Assembly (NCBI GenBank): GCA_017303395.1
Contig: JAFLBN010000004.1
Location: 124,001-188,000 of the forward strand
DNA from: Chitinophagales bacterium
GTDB taxonomy: Bacteria > Bacteroidota > Bacteroidia > Chitinophagales > Chitinophagaceae
Direction: 5' to 3'
DNA length: 64,000 nt
Positions 1 to 7,361 of this stretch are shown piece after piece; within the stretch, counting starts at the first letter, position 1, and the number at the start of each line of letters is the position of its first letter. Below the pieces are notes generated by a model. That model was not told where the DNA came from and did no database searches. It was given only the letters and a program-made list of their open reading frames with translations. A program made the translations under genes and the position numbers.

Positions 1-360
1 TACATGTTCTATTCAATATGTATTGGTGGTATCATTGGCCTGTACGATGGTTTGATTGGCCCAGGCACTGGCAGCTTCCTCATCTTCGCGTTTGTAGTGT
101 TGTTCGGCTACAACTTCCTGTATGCATCTGCCAATGCTAAAGTCATCAATGTGGTTACCAATATTGCGGCATTGGTATTCTTCTTCATAAAGGGAAATAT
201 CATTTGGAAAATAGCACTACCTGTAGGTGCTGCCAATATGCTGGGCAGTTATGTAGGTTCGCACGTAGCACTGAAGAAAGGCAGTTCGTTCATCCGCCTG
301 TTCTTTATACTTGTAGTACTTGCACTGATAGCCAAGCTGGGCTACGATTATATGCTATAG
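1..360 (+). CDS. TSUP (TauE/SafE) family membrane permease, C-terminal part
   Basis: This is the 3' part of a gene that enters from the left edge; the frame is open at base 1, so the ATG at 4 is probably internal. The 119 visible codons are almost entirely hydrophobic and carry the glycine-rich GLYDGLIGPGTGSF motif. In the TSUP family (formerly DUF81, TauE/SafE) this motif opens each half of the protein, so the visible part matches the second half with about four membrane helices. Members move sulfite, sulfoacetate or other small organic anions across the inner membrane; the substrate cannot be read here. The stop codon interlocks with that of the convergent aminotransferase gene (CTATAG). 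Confidence 0.85.
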   Translation, partial: YMFYSICIGGIIGLYDGLIGPGTGSFLIFAFVVLFGYNFLYASANAKVINVVTNIAALVFFFIKGNIIWKIALPVGAANMLGSYVGSHVALKKGSSFIRLFFILVVLALIAKLGYDYML

Positions 361-1500
361 CTTCCTGAGTCTTTCTATTGCCTGCAGTAGCGTTTCTTCT
401 TTTTTCGCAAAGCAAAAACGTATCAGCTTATCGTCTTTTTTATTGCTGTAAAATGCACTGATAGGTATGGTTGCAACACCATGCTCTTTGGTGAGCCATT
501 GTGCAAATTCCATATCGGGCATATCGTTGATGGCGCTGTAACTTGCCGTTTGGAAATAGCTACCTGCTGCAGGCTCGTGTATTGTAAATGGTGTGTCCTT
601 CAGTAGCGATAAAAAATAATCACGTTTCTCCTGCATCATTGCACCAACATTCGGCAGTTCAGGCAGCGACAGGTATTTTGCCAATGCATATTGTGCTGGT
701 GTATTTACGGTAAAGCAGAGAAACTGATGTATGCGCCTGAATGCTGTTGTGAATTCGGGCGGGGCAATACAGTAGCCCATCTTCCAACCTGTGTTATGAA
801 AAACTTTGCCGAATGAATACAGCACAAAGCTGCGCTTCCTCAGCTCTTCATGTTCCAGTACGCTGTAGTGTTTCTTCCCATCAAACACCAGTTGTTCATA
901 CACTTCGTCTGATAGTATGATGATGTTGGTATCACGTACAAGCTCTGCCAGTTTATCCCAATCCTCTTTGCTCCATATTGCACCTGTAGGATTATGCGGT
1001 GTGTTCACTATGATAGCTTTTGTCTTTGGCCTAACCACCGCTTTCAATCTATCCCAATCTACACCAAAGCCGGGCGCCATCAGCGGCACGGGTACGGCTT
1101 TAGCTCCATTTGTTTCTATGTTTGGTATATAGCTATCGTATGCAGGTTCTAAAATAATGGCTTCATCACCCGCTTGCAGTATGGATGTAAATGCTGTGTA
1201 AATAGCATACGTAGCACCTGGAGTAACGGTTATTTCTGTATCGGGATTAATTTCTAATCCGTAACGTTTCGCAAAATCATTGCTGATGGCCTGCCTCAGT
1301 TGTGGCAATCCTACCATTGGTGCATACTGGTTGAACCCCTCTCTGGTAGCTTCATACAAGTATTCACCCAGCCTTTCATCTATCGCATAATCAGGAAAGC
1401 CCTGCGACAGATTAATGGCATTGCACTGCTGTGCAAGGGCACTCATAACGGTAAAGATTGTAGTGCCCGTTGCAGAATGTTTTTGCGGAAGTATCATCAT
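355..1500 (-). CDS. PLP-dependent aminotransferase, methionine/kynurenine aminotransferase-like (YbdL type)
   Basis: Fold-type I aminotransferase of 381 residues, full length for the family. The N-terminal NLSQGFPDY, the NTPHNPTG motif, DEVYE and the lysine motif SFGKVFHNTGWKMGY (Schiff-base Lys near residue 232) are all present. This is the pattern of the YbdL/kynurenine-oxoglutarate transaminase group, which transaminates methionine, glutamine or aromatic amino acids. In many bacteria such enzymes close the methionine salvage pathway; which substrate is used here is inference. The start codon overlaps the stop of the upstream GDP-mannose pyrophosphorylase gene (TAATG), so the two are probably translationally coupled; a second ATG follows directly. 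Cytoplasmic. Confidence 0.9.
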   Translation of the reverse strand: MMILPQKHSATGTTIFTVMSALAQQCNAINLSQGFPDYAIDERLGEYLYEATREGFNQYAPMVGLPQLRQAISNDFAKRYGLEINPDTEITVTPGATYAIYTAFTSILQAGDEAIILEPAYDSYIPNIETNGAKAVPVPLMAPGFGVDWDRLKAVVRPKTKAIIVNTPHNPTGAIWSKEDWDKLAELVRDTNIIILSDEVYEQLVFDGKKHYSVLEHEELRKRSFVLYSFGKVFHNTGWKMGYCIAPPEFTTAFRRIHQFLCFTVNTPAQYALAKYLSLPELPNVGAMMQEKRDYFLSLLKDTPFTIHEPAAGSYFQTASYSAINDMPDMEFAQWLTKEHGVATIPISAFYSNKKDDKLIRFCFAKKEETLLQAIERLRKL

Positions 1501-2585
1501 TACAGGTATTTTTCCCCTTTGTTGCGTTTTACTTCTGCCACATACTCTTTAATCTGCTGTTCGCGGTTGCGCTCACATATCAGCAACACATCCGGTGTAT
1601 CTATCACAATAAATCGTTCCAAACCCTGCACCACCAGCAGTTTTTCGTTCGGCACTTTTATCATACACTCGCTGGCATCTATCACCATCACATTCTCTCC
1701 AAACACTGCATTACCCAGATAGTCTTTATCAGAATTTTCGTAAGCGCTTTCCCATGTACCAAGATCGCACCAGCCAAAGTAAGAAGGTATTACATACACA
1801 TTCTTAGCCTTCTCCATAATACCGTAATCGATAGATATGTTGGTACACTGAGAGTAGAGATTGTTGATTACATCAAACTCCTTCGGTGTATTGTACACAT
1901 CTTTTGCCTGCATAAATACTTCATGCATTTCAGGCAGGTATTTCTCCAATGCTTCTGTTATGGTCTTTACATTCCATACAAAGATGCCTGAGTTCCAGAG
2001 GAAGTCACCACTCTTCAGAAAAGTGCGTGCCAGTTCCAGCGAAGGCTTTTCTGTAAAGGTTTTTACACGATATACTTTATCCAGTTCTTCTTCCACATCG
2101 TACTGTATATAACCATAGCCTGTGTCAGGGCGAGTTGGTTTGATGCCCAATGTCAGCAATGCATCGTGATGTGCTACAAAGTCAAGTGCCTCCTGTGCTG
2201 TACGTTCAAAAGCACGCTCGTCCATTATGAGGTGGTCTGCAGGAGACATGATGATGTTTGCATTCGGATTCAGCGCCATCATTTTGTGTGCAAAGTAGGC
2301 AGCACATGGTGCAGTGTTTTTGCGCGATGGTTCACTTATGATATTTTCGTCTCTCAGTTCTGGTATCTGCTCCTTCAGCGTATTGATGTATTGCTGATTG
2401 GTAATGAAGTAGATATTTTCCTGCGGACAAATATGCTTAAAGCGCTGATACGTCCACTGTATCAGCGAACGGCCGGTGCCTAAAATATCAATGAATTGTT
2501 TAGGATAGCTGGTACGGCTTTCGGGCCAGAAACGGCTGCCTATACCACCTGCCATGATGGCCACATAATTGTTCTGAATGCTCAT
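1500..2585 (-). CDS. manC: mannose-1-phosphate guanylyltransferase
   Basis: Makes GDP-mannose from mannose-1-phosphate and GTP for polysaccharide, LPS and glycan synthesis. The 361-residue protein has the nucleotidyltransferase signature MAGGIGSRFWPESRTSYPKQ near its N-terminus (residues about 11-30) and the sugar-binding regions MSPADHLI and FTEKPS. It is the short, monofunctional form without the C-terminal phosphomannose-isomerase domain of the bifunctional ManC/AlgA type. The gene starts 55 bases downstream of the nfu terminator and its stop overlaps the start of the aminotransferase gene. The heptose-nucleotide genes 25 kb away may supply the same surface-glycan pathways, but they are not linked in an operon. 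Confidence 0.92.
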   Translation of the reverse strand: MSIQNNYVAIMAGGIGSRFWPESRTSYPKQFIDILGTGRSLIQWTYQRFKHICPQENIYFITNQQYINTLKEQIPELRDENIISEPSRKNTAPCAAYFAHKMMALNPNANIIMSPADHLIMDERAFERTAQEALDFVAHHDALLTLGIKPTRPDTGYGYIQYDVEEELDKVYRVKTFTEKPSLELARTFLKSGDFLWNSGIFVWNVKTITEALEKYLPEMHEVFMQAKDVYNTPKEFDVINNLYSQCTNISIDYGIMEKAKNVYVIPSYFGWCDLGTWESAYENSDKDYLGNAVFGENVMVIDASECMIKVPNEKLLVVQGLERFIVIDTPDVLLICERNREQQIKEYVAEVKRNKGEKYL

Positions 2586-2640
2586 TTCAAAAAATCTCTA
2601 ACAGCATTAAAAATAGCATATTTAGCCGTATATCGTAAAT

Positions 2641-2667
2641 AAAAAAACCCCTTATACAGGGGCTTTT
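2641..2667 (-). terminator. intrinsic terminator of the nfu gene
   Basis: Read on the minus strand, a CCCCT/AGGGG stem with a five-base loop is followed by seven T residues. It lies 20 bases after the nfu stop and before manC, so manC must have its own promoter. Confidence 0.8.
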
Positions 2668-2686
2668 CATATAAATTAACTTAGTA

Positions 2687-3277
2687 TTATTCTGCTTCTG
2701 CAACTACTTCCTTCACTTCAGGTATCATGCGCTTCATCATACCTTCAATACCAGCTTTCAACGTAATCATTGAAGAAGGACAACCAGAGCAAGAACCCTG
2801 CATCATCAGTTTTACAACACCATCTTCATAACCTTTATAGCTGATGGCGCCACCGTCCATTTCCACAGCCGGCTTTACATAGTTTTCCAACAGTTCTTTG
2901 ATGCGTTTTACCACATCGCTATCATCAGCACTTACTGTATTGGCATCTGCTTTCTTTACTATCAGGTCTTCGTTTATTACTACTTTACCTTCTTCCAGAT
3001 ATTGCTTCAAAAACTCGCGTACGGTAGGTATTACATCTTCCCACAGTGTATCAGGTGTTTTTGTCAGCGTTACAAAGTTGCTGGCAATGAACACACTGCG
3101 TATAAAAGGAAACGCGAACAATTCTTTCGCCAACGGAGATGGCGTTGCAGAGGCTTCTTCAGGGAAGTCTATGCTTTTGCCCGGGTACAGCAGTTTGTTA
3201 GCCACAAACTTCATTGTTTCCGGGTTCGGTGTCATTTCCGTATAGATGCTCACGATTGTGTTTCCTGTCTTCAACAT
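2687..3277 (-). CDS. NifU/Nfu-type iron-sulfur cluster scaffold protein
   Basis: A 196-residue protein with an N-terminal Nfu_N domain (starts YTEMTPNPETMKFV) and a C-terminal NifU-like domain carrying the cluster-binding GSCSGCPSS motif (CxxC). Nfu proteins carry 4Fe-4S or 2Fe-2S clusters from the SUF/ISC assembly machinery to target enzymes in the cytoplasm. A TTG eight codons upstream is in frame, but it lies inside the putative -7 promoter element TATTTTTG (3306-3299). The first ATG (3277), giving MLKTGNTIV, is therefore preferred. Followed by its own terminator, so probably monocistronic. Confidence 0.92.
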   Translation of the reverse strand: MLKTGNTIVSIYTEMTPNPETMKFVANKLLYPGKSIDFPEEASATPSPLAKELFAFPFIRSVFIASNFVTLTKTPDTLWEDVIPTVREFLKQYLEEGKVVINEDLIVKKADANTVSADDSDVVKRIKELLENYVKPAVEMDGGAISYKGYEDGVVKLMMQGSCSGCPSSMITLKAGIEGMMKRMIPEVKEVVAEAE

Positions 3278-3298
3278 GGTATTCTTAATTTCTTTCAG

Positions 3299-3306
3299 CA
3301 AAAATA
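3299..3306 (-). promoter_or_regulatory. -7 promoter element (TATTTTTG) of nfu
   Basis: Matches the Bacteroidota -7 consensus TAnnTTTG on the minus strand, 21 bases before the chosen ATG. Its presence rules out the upstream TTG start. Confidence 0.55.
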
Positions 3307-3496
3307 CTTAATAAATACGGTACAGTAAATTGATAGAGACAATATTGATATAAGCAGAATAGCAGCATGCGTATATCATAAGGCTTTGTTAAAGAAAAAT
3401 GATTTTAATAAATTGATTTTCAATACATTAAACACATTAACAGTTCCTTACATTTCTTTTAACTTAGTGTTGTATGCCTTCCGCTTTATACCATCG

Positions 3497-3504
3497 TACG
3501 TTTG
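3497..3504 (+). promoter_or_regulatory. -7 promoter element (TACGTTTG)
   Basis: Exact TAnnTTTG match 38 bases before the ATG of the small secreted protein. A TTG 24 bases upstream (3470-3472) may be the -33 part, although this spacing is slightly long. The rest of 3307-3542 is AT-rich spacer in which I see nothing else. Confidence 0.55.
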
Positions 3505-3542
3505 TGTTGTAATTCTTTATTCACTCTAAAACTTCAGGCTTT

Positions 3543-4007
3543 ATGAAACATTCAATTCTTTTGCTGGCAGTATTCGGGATGACTTACTTCAGCGCAAATG
3601 CACAGAATGTCGAGAACAAGAAAAGTGAATACGATATCAACTACAAGGTATGCCGCATCAATGGTAAATACACTACCTGCAGCGATAACACACCAACTGT
3701 GGTAAACACCCCTTCTTATGAAAGGAAAGTAGAAGTTCAGAAAGCAAAGGCATACGCCAAAACACTGGACGGCTTGCACAGGTACGACACTTATACACGT
3801 GTACTGCCATTGCAACCCGTAACGGTAACAGCGCCTAAGCCGATTGCGAAAATCGATGAACGTTATGAAGGTACAAGTGCTGCTTATCACGGCAACCCTA
3901 CACCCGAAAACGATGGCATAGCAAAAAATAAAGAACGTAATATTAACTACCTGAATACCAGTGTAGACTTACCTGCCAATGATGGTGGACTGGCTAGCAG
4001 ATGGTAG
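3543..4007 (+). CDS. small secreted protein of unknown function
   Basis: A 154-residue protein with a clear Sec signal peptide (MKHSILLLAVFGMTYFSANA, then QN), so it is exported. The mature part is polar and charged, has two cysteines near residues 38 and 48 (NYKVCRING and YTTCSDN), and ends without a sorting domain or membrane anchor. I do not recognise a domain. It has its own -7 promoter and is followed by a strong bidirectional terminator, so it is a single-gene unit. It could be a periplasmic or loosely attached envelope protein; function unknown. Confidence 0.7.
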   Translation: MKHSILLLAVFGMTYFSANAQNVENKKSEYDINYKVCRINGKYTTCSDNTPTVVNTPSYERKVEVQKAKAYAKTLDGLHRYDTYTRVLPLQPVTVTAPKPIAKIDERYEGTSAAYHGNPTPENDGIAKNKERNINYLNTSVDLPANDGGLASRW

Positions 4008-4030
4008 TTTTGTTTTTTATACTGAAACAA

Positions 4031-4057
4031 AAACGGTTGGCAATTGCCAACCGTTTT
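4031..4057. terminator. bidirectional terminator
   Basis: AAACGGTTGG/CCAACCGTTT palindrome with T-rich tails on both strands, between two convergent genes (the small secreted protein and the reductase). Confidence 0.85.
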
Positions 4058-4067
4058 CTTTAATATC

Positions 4068-5156
4068 TTATCGTGCGTCGAAGTCTATTACAACCCTTTC
4101 TGTCCGCGGGTGAGATTGGCAGGTGAGCACATAACCTTTTTCTACCTCGTCTTTTTCAAGCGCATAGTTTACTTCCATATCTACAGCACCATCTACCACT
4201 TTTGCGCGGCAGGTACAGCATACACCGCCTTTGCAGGCAAATGGCAGGTCTGCACCTACTTTCAGCGCAGCATCCAGTATGCTATCACCATTGTAAGCAA
4301 GGTCCATTTCAAATGTAGTACCATCCAGCGTGATGCTTACTTTACTCATCTTACCATCATTCGCCTTGTGTTCTTCTACCCATTTATCATGCGCAGCTTT
4401 AGGCTGGTCAGGAGATGTAAACAGTTCTATATGTACATTCTCAGATGCTACTCCCAGATTTATCAGGCGTTCTTTTACAGACAGTATCATGTCTTCAGGT
4501 CCGCAGATAAATGCTTCGTCAATACCTTTGATATCAATAAGTGTATCGCAGAATTCTGAACATTTGTCTGCAGAAATGCGCCCGTTGAACAAAGGCACAT
4601 CCATCTGCTCGCGGCTCAGTATGTGGTACACACGCAGGCGCTGCATATATATATTCTTCAGGCCTTCTATCTCTTCTCTGAAGATGATAGTACCCCTGCT
4701 ACGATTGCCATATATCAGTGTAAACGTGCTTTCAGGTTCGTTTTTGAGTACCGTTTTCATGATACTCATAACTGGCGTGATACCACTACCTGCAACTACT
4801 GCCAGATAGTTTTTAGCCTTCTTCTCAGATGCTCTAGGAGAGAATTTGCCCATTGGTGGCATTACTTCCAGTTCATCGCCTTTCTTCAGTGTATCGTTTG
4901 CATAGGTGCTGAACTTACCACCATCTACTTTCTTAACCGCTACACGCAGTTCGCCGTCATCGGGGCTTACACATATAGAATAAGAACGGCGCACTTCTTC
5001 GCCATTCATTTGCGTACGAAATGTCAGGTATTGCCCTGCTGCAAAGTTGAATGTGTCTTTCAAATCGGCAGGCACTTCCAGTGCTACAGATACACAATCG
5101 CTTGTTTCAGGCTTTACTTCCGCTACTTTCAGATTATAAAACTTCAATGCAGACAT
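4068..5156 (-). CDS. PaaE-like flavin/2Fe-2S NAD(P)H reductase
   Basis: A 362-residue electron-transfer protein with three domains in order: FAD-binding (RRSYSICVSP near residue 58), NAD(P)-binding (GSGITPVMSIMKT near 123) and a C-terminal plant-type 2Fe-2S ferredoxin (CKGGVCCTC plus LTC, giving Cys-x4-Cys-x2-Cys and a fourth Cys). This architecture is that of PaaE, which feeds electrons to the phenylacetyl-CoA epoxidase, and of related oxygenase reductases. None of the paaABCD subunits is nearby, so the partner oxygenase or desaturase is unknown. Single-gene unit ending in the bidirectional terminator. Confidence 0.85.
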   Translation of the reverse strand: MSALKFYNLKVAEVKPETSDCVSVALEVPADLKDTFNFAAGQYLTFRTQMNGEEVRRSYSICVSPDDGELRVAVKKVDGGKFSTYANDTLKKGDELEVMPPMGKFSPRASEKKAKNYLAVVAGSGITPVMSIMKTVLKNEPESTFTLIYGNRSRGTIIFREEIEGLKNIYMQRLRVYHILSREQMDVPLFNGRISADKCSEFCDTLIDIKGIDEAFICGPEDMILSVKERLINLGVASENVHIELFTSPDQPKAAHDKWVEEHKANDGKMSKVSITLDGTTFEMDLAYNGDSILDAALKVGADLPFACKGGVCCTCRAKVVDGAVDMEVNYALEKDEVEKGYVLTCQSHPRTERVVIDFDAR

Positions 5157-5225
5157 CTATCGTCTATTAAAATTGAGGCGTAAAAATATATAAAAAACGC
5201 TTGGGGCTCCATGATTTTACTCATA

Positions 5226-7064
5226 TCAGCCAAGCATGCTTTCCAAATCTTCTTTCTTTACCAGTGTAAACACTTTTTTACCATCAGGCGCATACTCGGG
5301 TTGTGTGCAGGCAAACAGCTCGTCTATCAGCGCCTGCTGCCCTTCCTGATGTTGCAACCCACCAGTATTGCGCGATAGCCTGCGCGCCATGTTGGCAAGC
5401 AGTGTTTCAGAGCGGCGCGCCAATGCATCAGGCGATTCGTGCTTCAATTGTTCTATCACTTCATCCAGCACATTCTTCTCTTCACCCGCAGGCAGTTCTG
5501 TGGGTACACCTTGTACCACAAAGGTATTTTGACCGAAAGGAGAGATATCGAAACCAATGCGCGACAAGTCTGTCAATGCTTCTGTCAGCAATATCGCATC
5601 CTGCGGAGATGTTTCGTAAGACAATGGGAACAGCAATTGTTGTGACGGTGTGCTACCATTATTCCACTCTGCCAGCAGTCTTTCGTACCAGATGCGCTCT
5701 TGCGCTCTGCGTATGTGTATGAGCATCAGGCCCGACTTCACGGTGGTTACAAGCATGCTGCCTTGTATAGATATGATGCTTTTGGCATTGGCAGTTTCAG
5801 GCTCTTTGTGCAGCGATGGTGCAGTTACCATATTACCTGCATCTGCAAAAGCCTGCGTTTGCTGCTCTGCAATATCGTCGGCTATCTTGTACAGTTCCTT
5901 CCACTCGCGCAGGCTGTCTTTCTTCACAGCCATGTGCGCCTGATTCTTTTGTGTAAATGTATTGAACAGATAACCCTTCTCGGTTTCCTGCTTGGTATTC
6001 TGCGTAACAGGTAGTTGCACGCTTGACAGTTGTTGTATTTCAGGGCTCAATGTAAAATCAAGCGACGGTGCTATGTTATACTTTGCCAATGCGTGCTTTA
6101 CAGCAGCATTCAGGTAGGCATACATCAGCTTGTCATCTTCAAACTTCACTTCCTGCTTTGTAGGGTGTACGTTCACATCCACACGTGCAGGGTCTATTTC
6201 CAGAAACAGCACATAGAACGGGAATGCTTCTTTTTCAATCAACCCCTCGTATGCCTGTACAAGTGCGTGATGCAGGTAAGGGCTACGTATGAAACGGTTG
6301 TTGATAAAGAAGAACTGCATACCACGTGTACGCGTAGCAGCTTCGGGCTTGCCGATGAAGCCCGATATATTCAGAAATTCAGTGTTCTCTTCTACAGGTA
6401 CCAGGTTCTTTTCATAAGAATTGCCCAGCAAACCTTTGATGCGTGTTTTCAGATTGCCCGCTTCCAGATGGTATTGCTCTGCACCATTATGCCACAGCCT
6501 GAAGGCTATCTGCGGGTGTGCCAATGCCACACGGGTAAACTCATCTACGATATGCCTGTATTCAGTTGTATTACTCTTCAGGAAATGCCTGCGGGCAGGT
6601 ACATTAAAAAACAGGTTCTTCACCATGATGCTGGTACCTACGGGCGCCGCACATGGTTCTTGTTTCTTTACCTCTGTAGCCTCTATTATCAGTTGACTGC
6701 CTGTATCGCTATCCTGCTTGCGGGTTTTCATTTCCACCTGTGCTACCGCAGCAATAGAAGCCAGTGCCTCTCCGCGAAAGCCCATAGTGCGTATAGAAAA
6801 CAGGTCGTTGATATTACGGATTTTTGATGTCGCATGGCGTTCAAAACTCATACGTGCATCGGTGGGGGTCATCCCACTACCATTGTCTATCACCTGCACC
6901 AGTTCCTTGCCCGCATCTTTCAGCACTAGTTGCACCTCTGTTGCACCCGCGTCAATAGCGTTTTCCAGCAATTCCTTTACAGCCGATGCCGGCCTTTGAA
7001 TCACCTCTCCCGCTGCTATCTGGTTGGCAATGTGGTCTGATAATAACTGAATGATATCGGGCAC
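5226..7064 (-). CDS. mutL: DNA mismatch repair protein MutL
   Basis: GHKL-ATPase that couples MutS mismatch recognition to strand incision. All N-terminal motifs are present: ELLENAIDAGATE, DNGSGM, RHATSKI, GFRGEALASI and the NVPARRHFL segment. The GTG at 7064 (product begins VPDIIQLLSDHIANQIAAGE) gives 612 residues and the standard MutL N-terminus. A longer frame reaches 7163, but the likely promoter TACCTTTG (7091-7084) lies inside it, so the extension is not expected to be transcribed. The C-terminal endonuclease motif usually written DQHAxxE is degenerate here (LIHIRRAQERIWYE), with the metal-binding Asp and His missing. Confidence 0.93.
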   Translation of the reverse strand: MPDIIQLLSDHIANQIAAGEVIQRPASAVKELLENAIDAGATEVQLVLKDAGKELVQVIDNGSGMTPTDARMSFERHATSKIRNINDLFSIRTMGFRGEALASIAAVAQVEMKTRKQDSDTGSQLIIEATEVKKQEPCAAPVGTSIMVKNLFFNVPARRHFLKSNTTEYRHIVDEFTRVALAHPQIAFRLWHNGAEQYHLEAGNLKTRIKGLLGNSYEKNLVPVEENTEFLNISGFIGKPEAATRTRGMQFFFINNRFIRSPYLHHALVQAYEGLIEKEAFPFYVLFLEIDPARVDVNVHPTKQEVKFEDDKLMYAYLNAAVKHALAKYNIAPSLDFTLSPEIQQLSSVQLPVTQNTKQETEKGYLFNTFTQKNQAHMAVKKDSLREWKELYKIADDIAEQQTQAFADAGNMVTAPSLHKEPETANAKSIISIQGSMLVTTVKSGLMLIHIRRAQERIWYERLLAEWNNGSTPSQQLLFPLSYETSPQDAILLTEALTDLSRIGFDISPFGQNTFVVQGVPTELPAGEEKNVLDEVIEQLKHESPDALARRSETLLANMARRLSRNTGGLQHQEGQQALIDELFACTQPEYAPDGKKVFTLVKKEDLESMLG

Positions 7065-7083
7065 TGAAAAAAATGAGTTTCCG

Positions 7084-7091
7084 CAAAGGTA
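7084..7091 (-). promoter_or_regulatory. -7 promoter element (TACCTTTG) of mutL
   Basis: Exact TAnnTTTG match 19 bases before the GTG start; it decides the start against the longer upstream frame. Confidence 0.55.
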
Positions 7092-7278
7092 AGATATAGG
7101 CAATGTAAAAAGGGAAAGCGTGCTAACATGATGAAAATCATTTTTTAATAAGACTGTCGTCATTTATTTGCACCCCTGTCTGCTACACCTTTGTAGTGAC
7201 AAAAAGGATCGGTGAGTATTCTTTTTATCAAACAACATCGGCCTCAGTTTTAGTTAGATATAGTGCATAATGGGTTTG

Positions 7279-7300
7279 CCGCCCCCTTTCCAGGGGGCGG
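7279..7300. other. GC-rich hairpin between divergent genes
   Basis: CCGCCCCC and GGGGGCGG pair perfectly around a six-base loop in the roughly 300-base gap between divergent mutL and the GH3 fusion. There is no clear T-tract on either strand, so it is not a typical terminator. Nothing else is recognisable in this gap apart from the two promoter boxes. Confidence 0.5.
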
Positions 7301-7349
7301 GTGTATTTTATAGCATTCAGTTTTAGCTTCTCCTTGCCAAACAATAGGC

Positions 7350-7357
7350 TATATTTG
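7350..7357 (+). promoter_or_regulatory. -7 promoter element (TATATTTG) of the GH3 fusion gene
   Basis: Exact TAnnTTTG match ending only four bases before the ATG at 7362, so the transcript should begin at or next to the start codon. Confidence 0.6.
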
Positions 7358-7361
7358 TTAT

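Noticed and set aside
7065-7163. N-terminal extension of MutL by 33 residues
   Set aside because: The promoter box TACCTTTG (7091-7084) lies inside it and the conserved MutL N-terminus begins at the GTG 7064.
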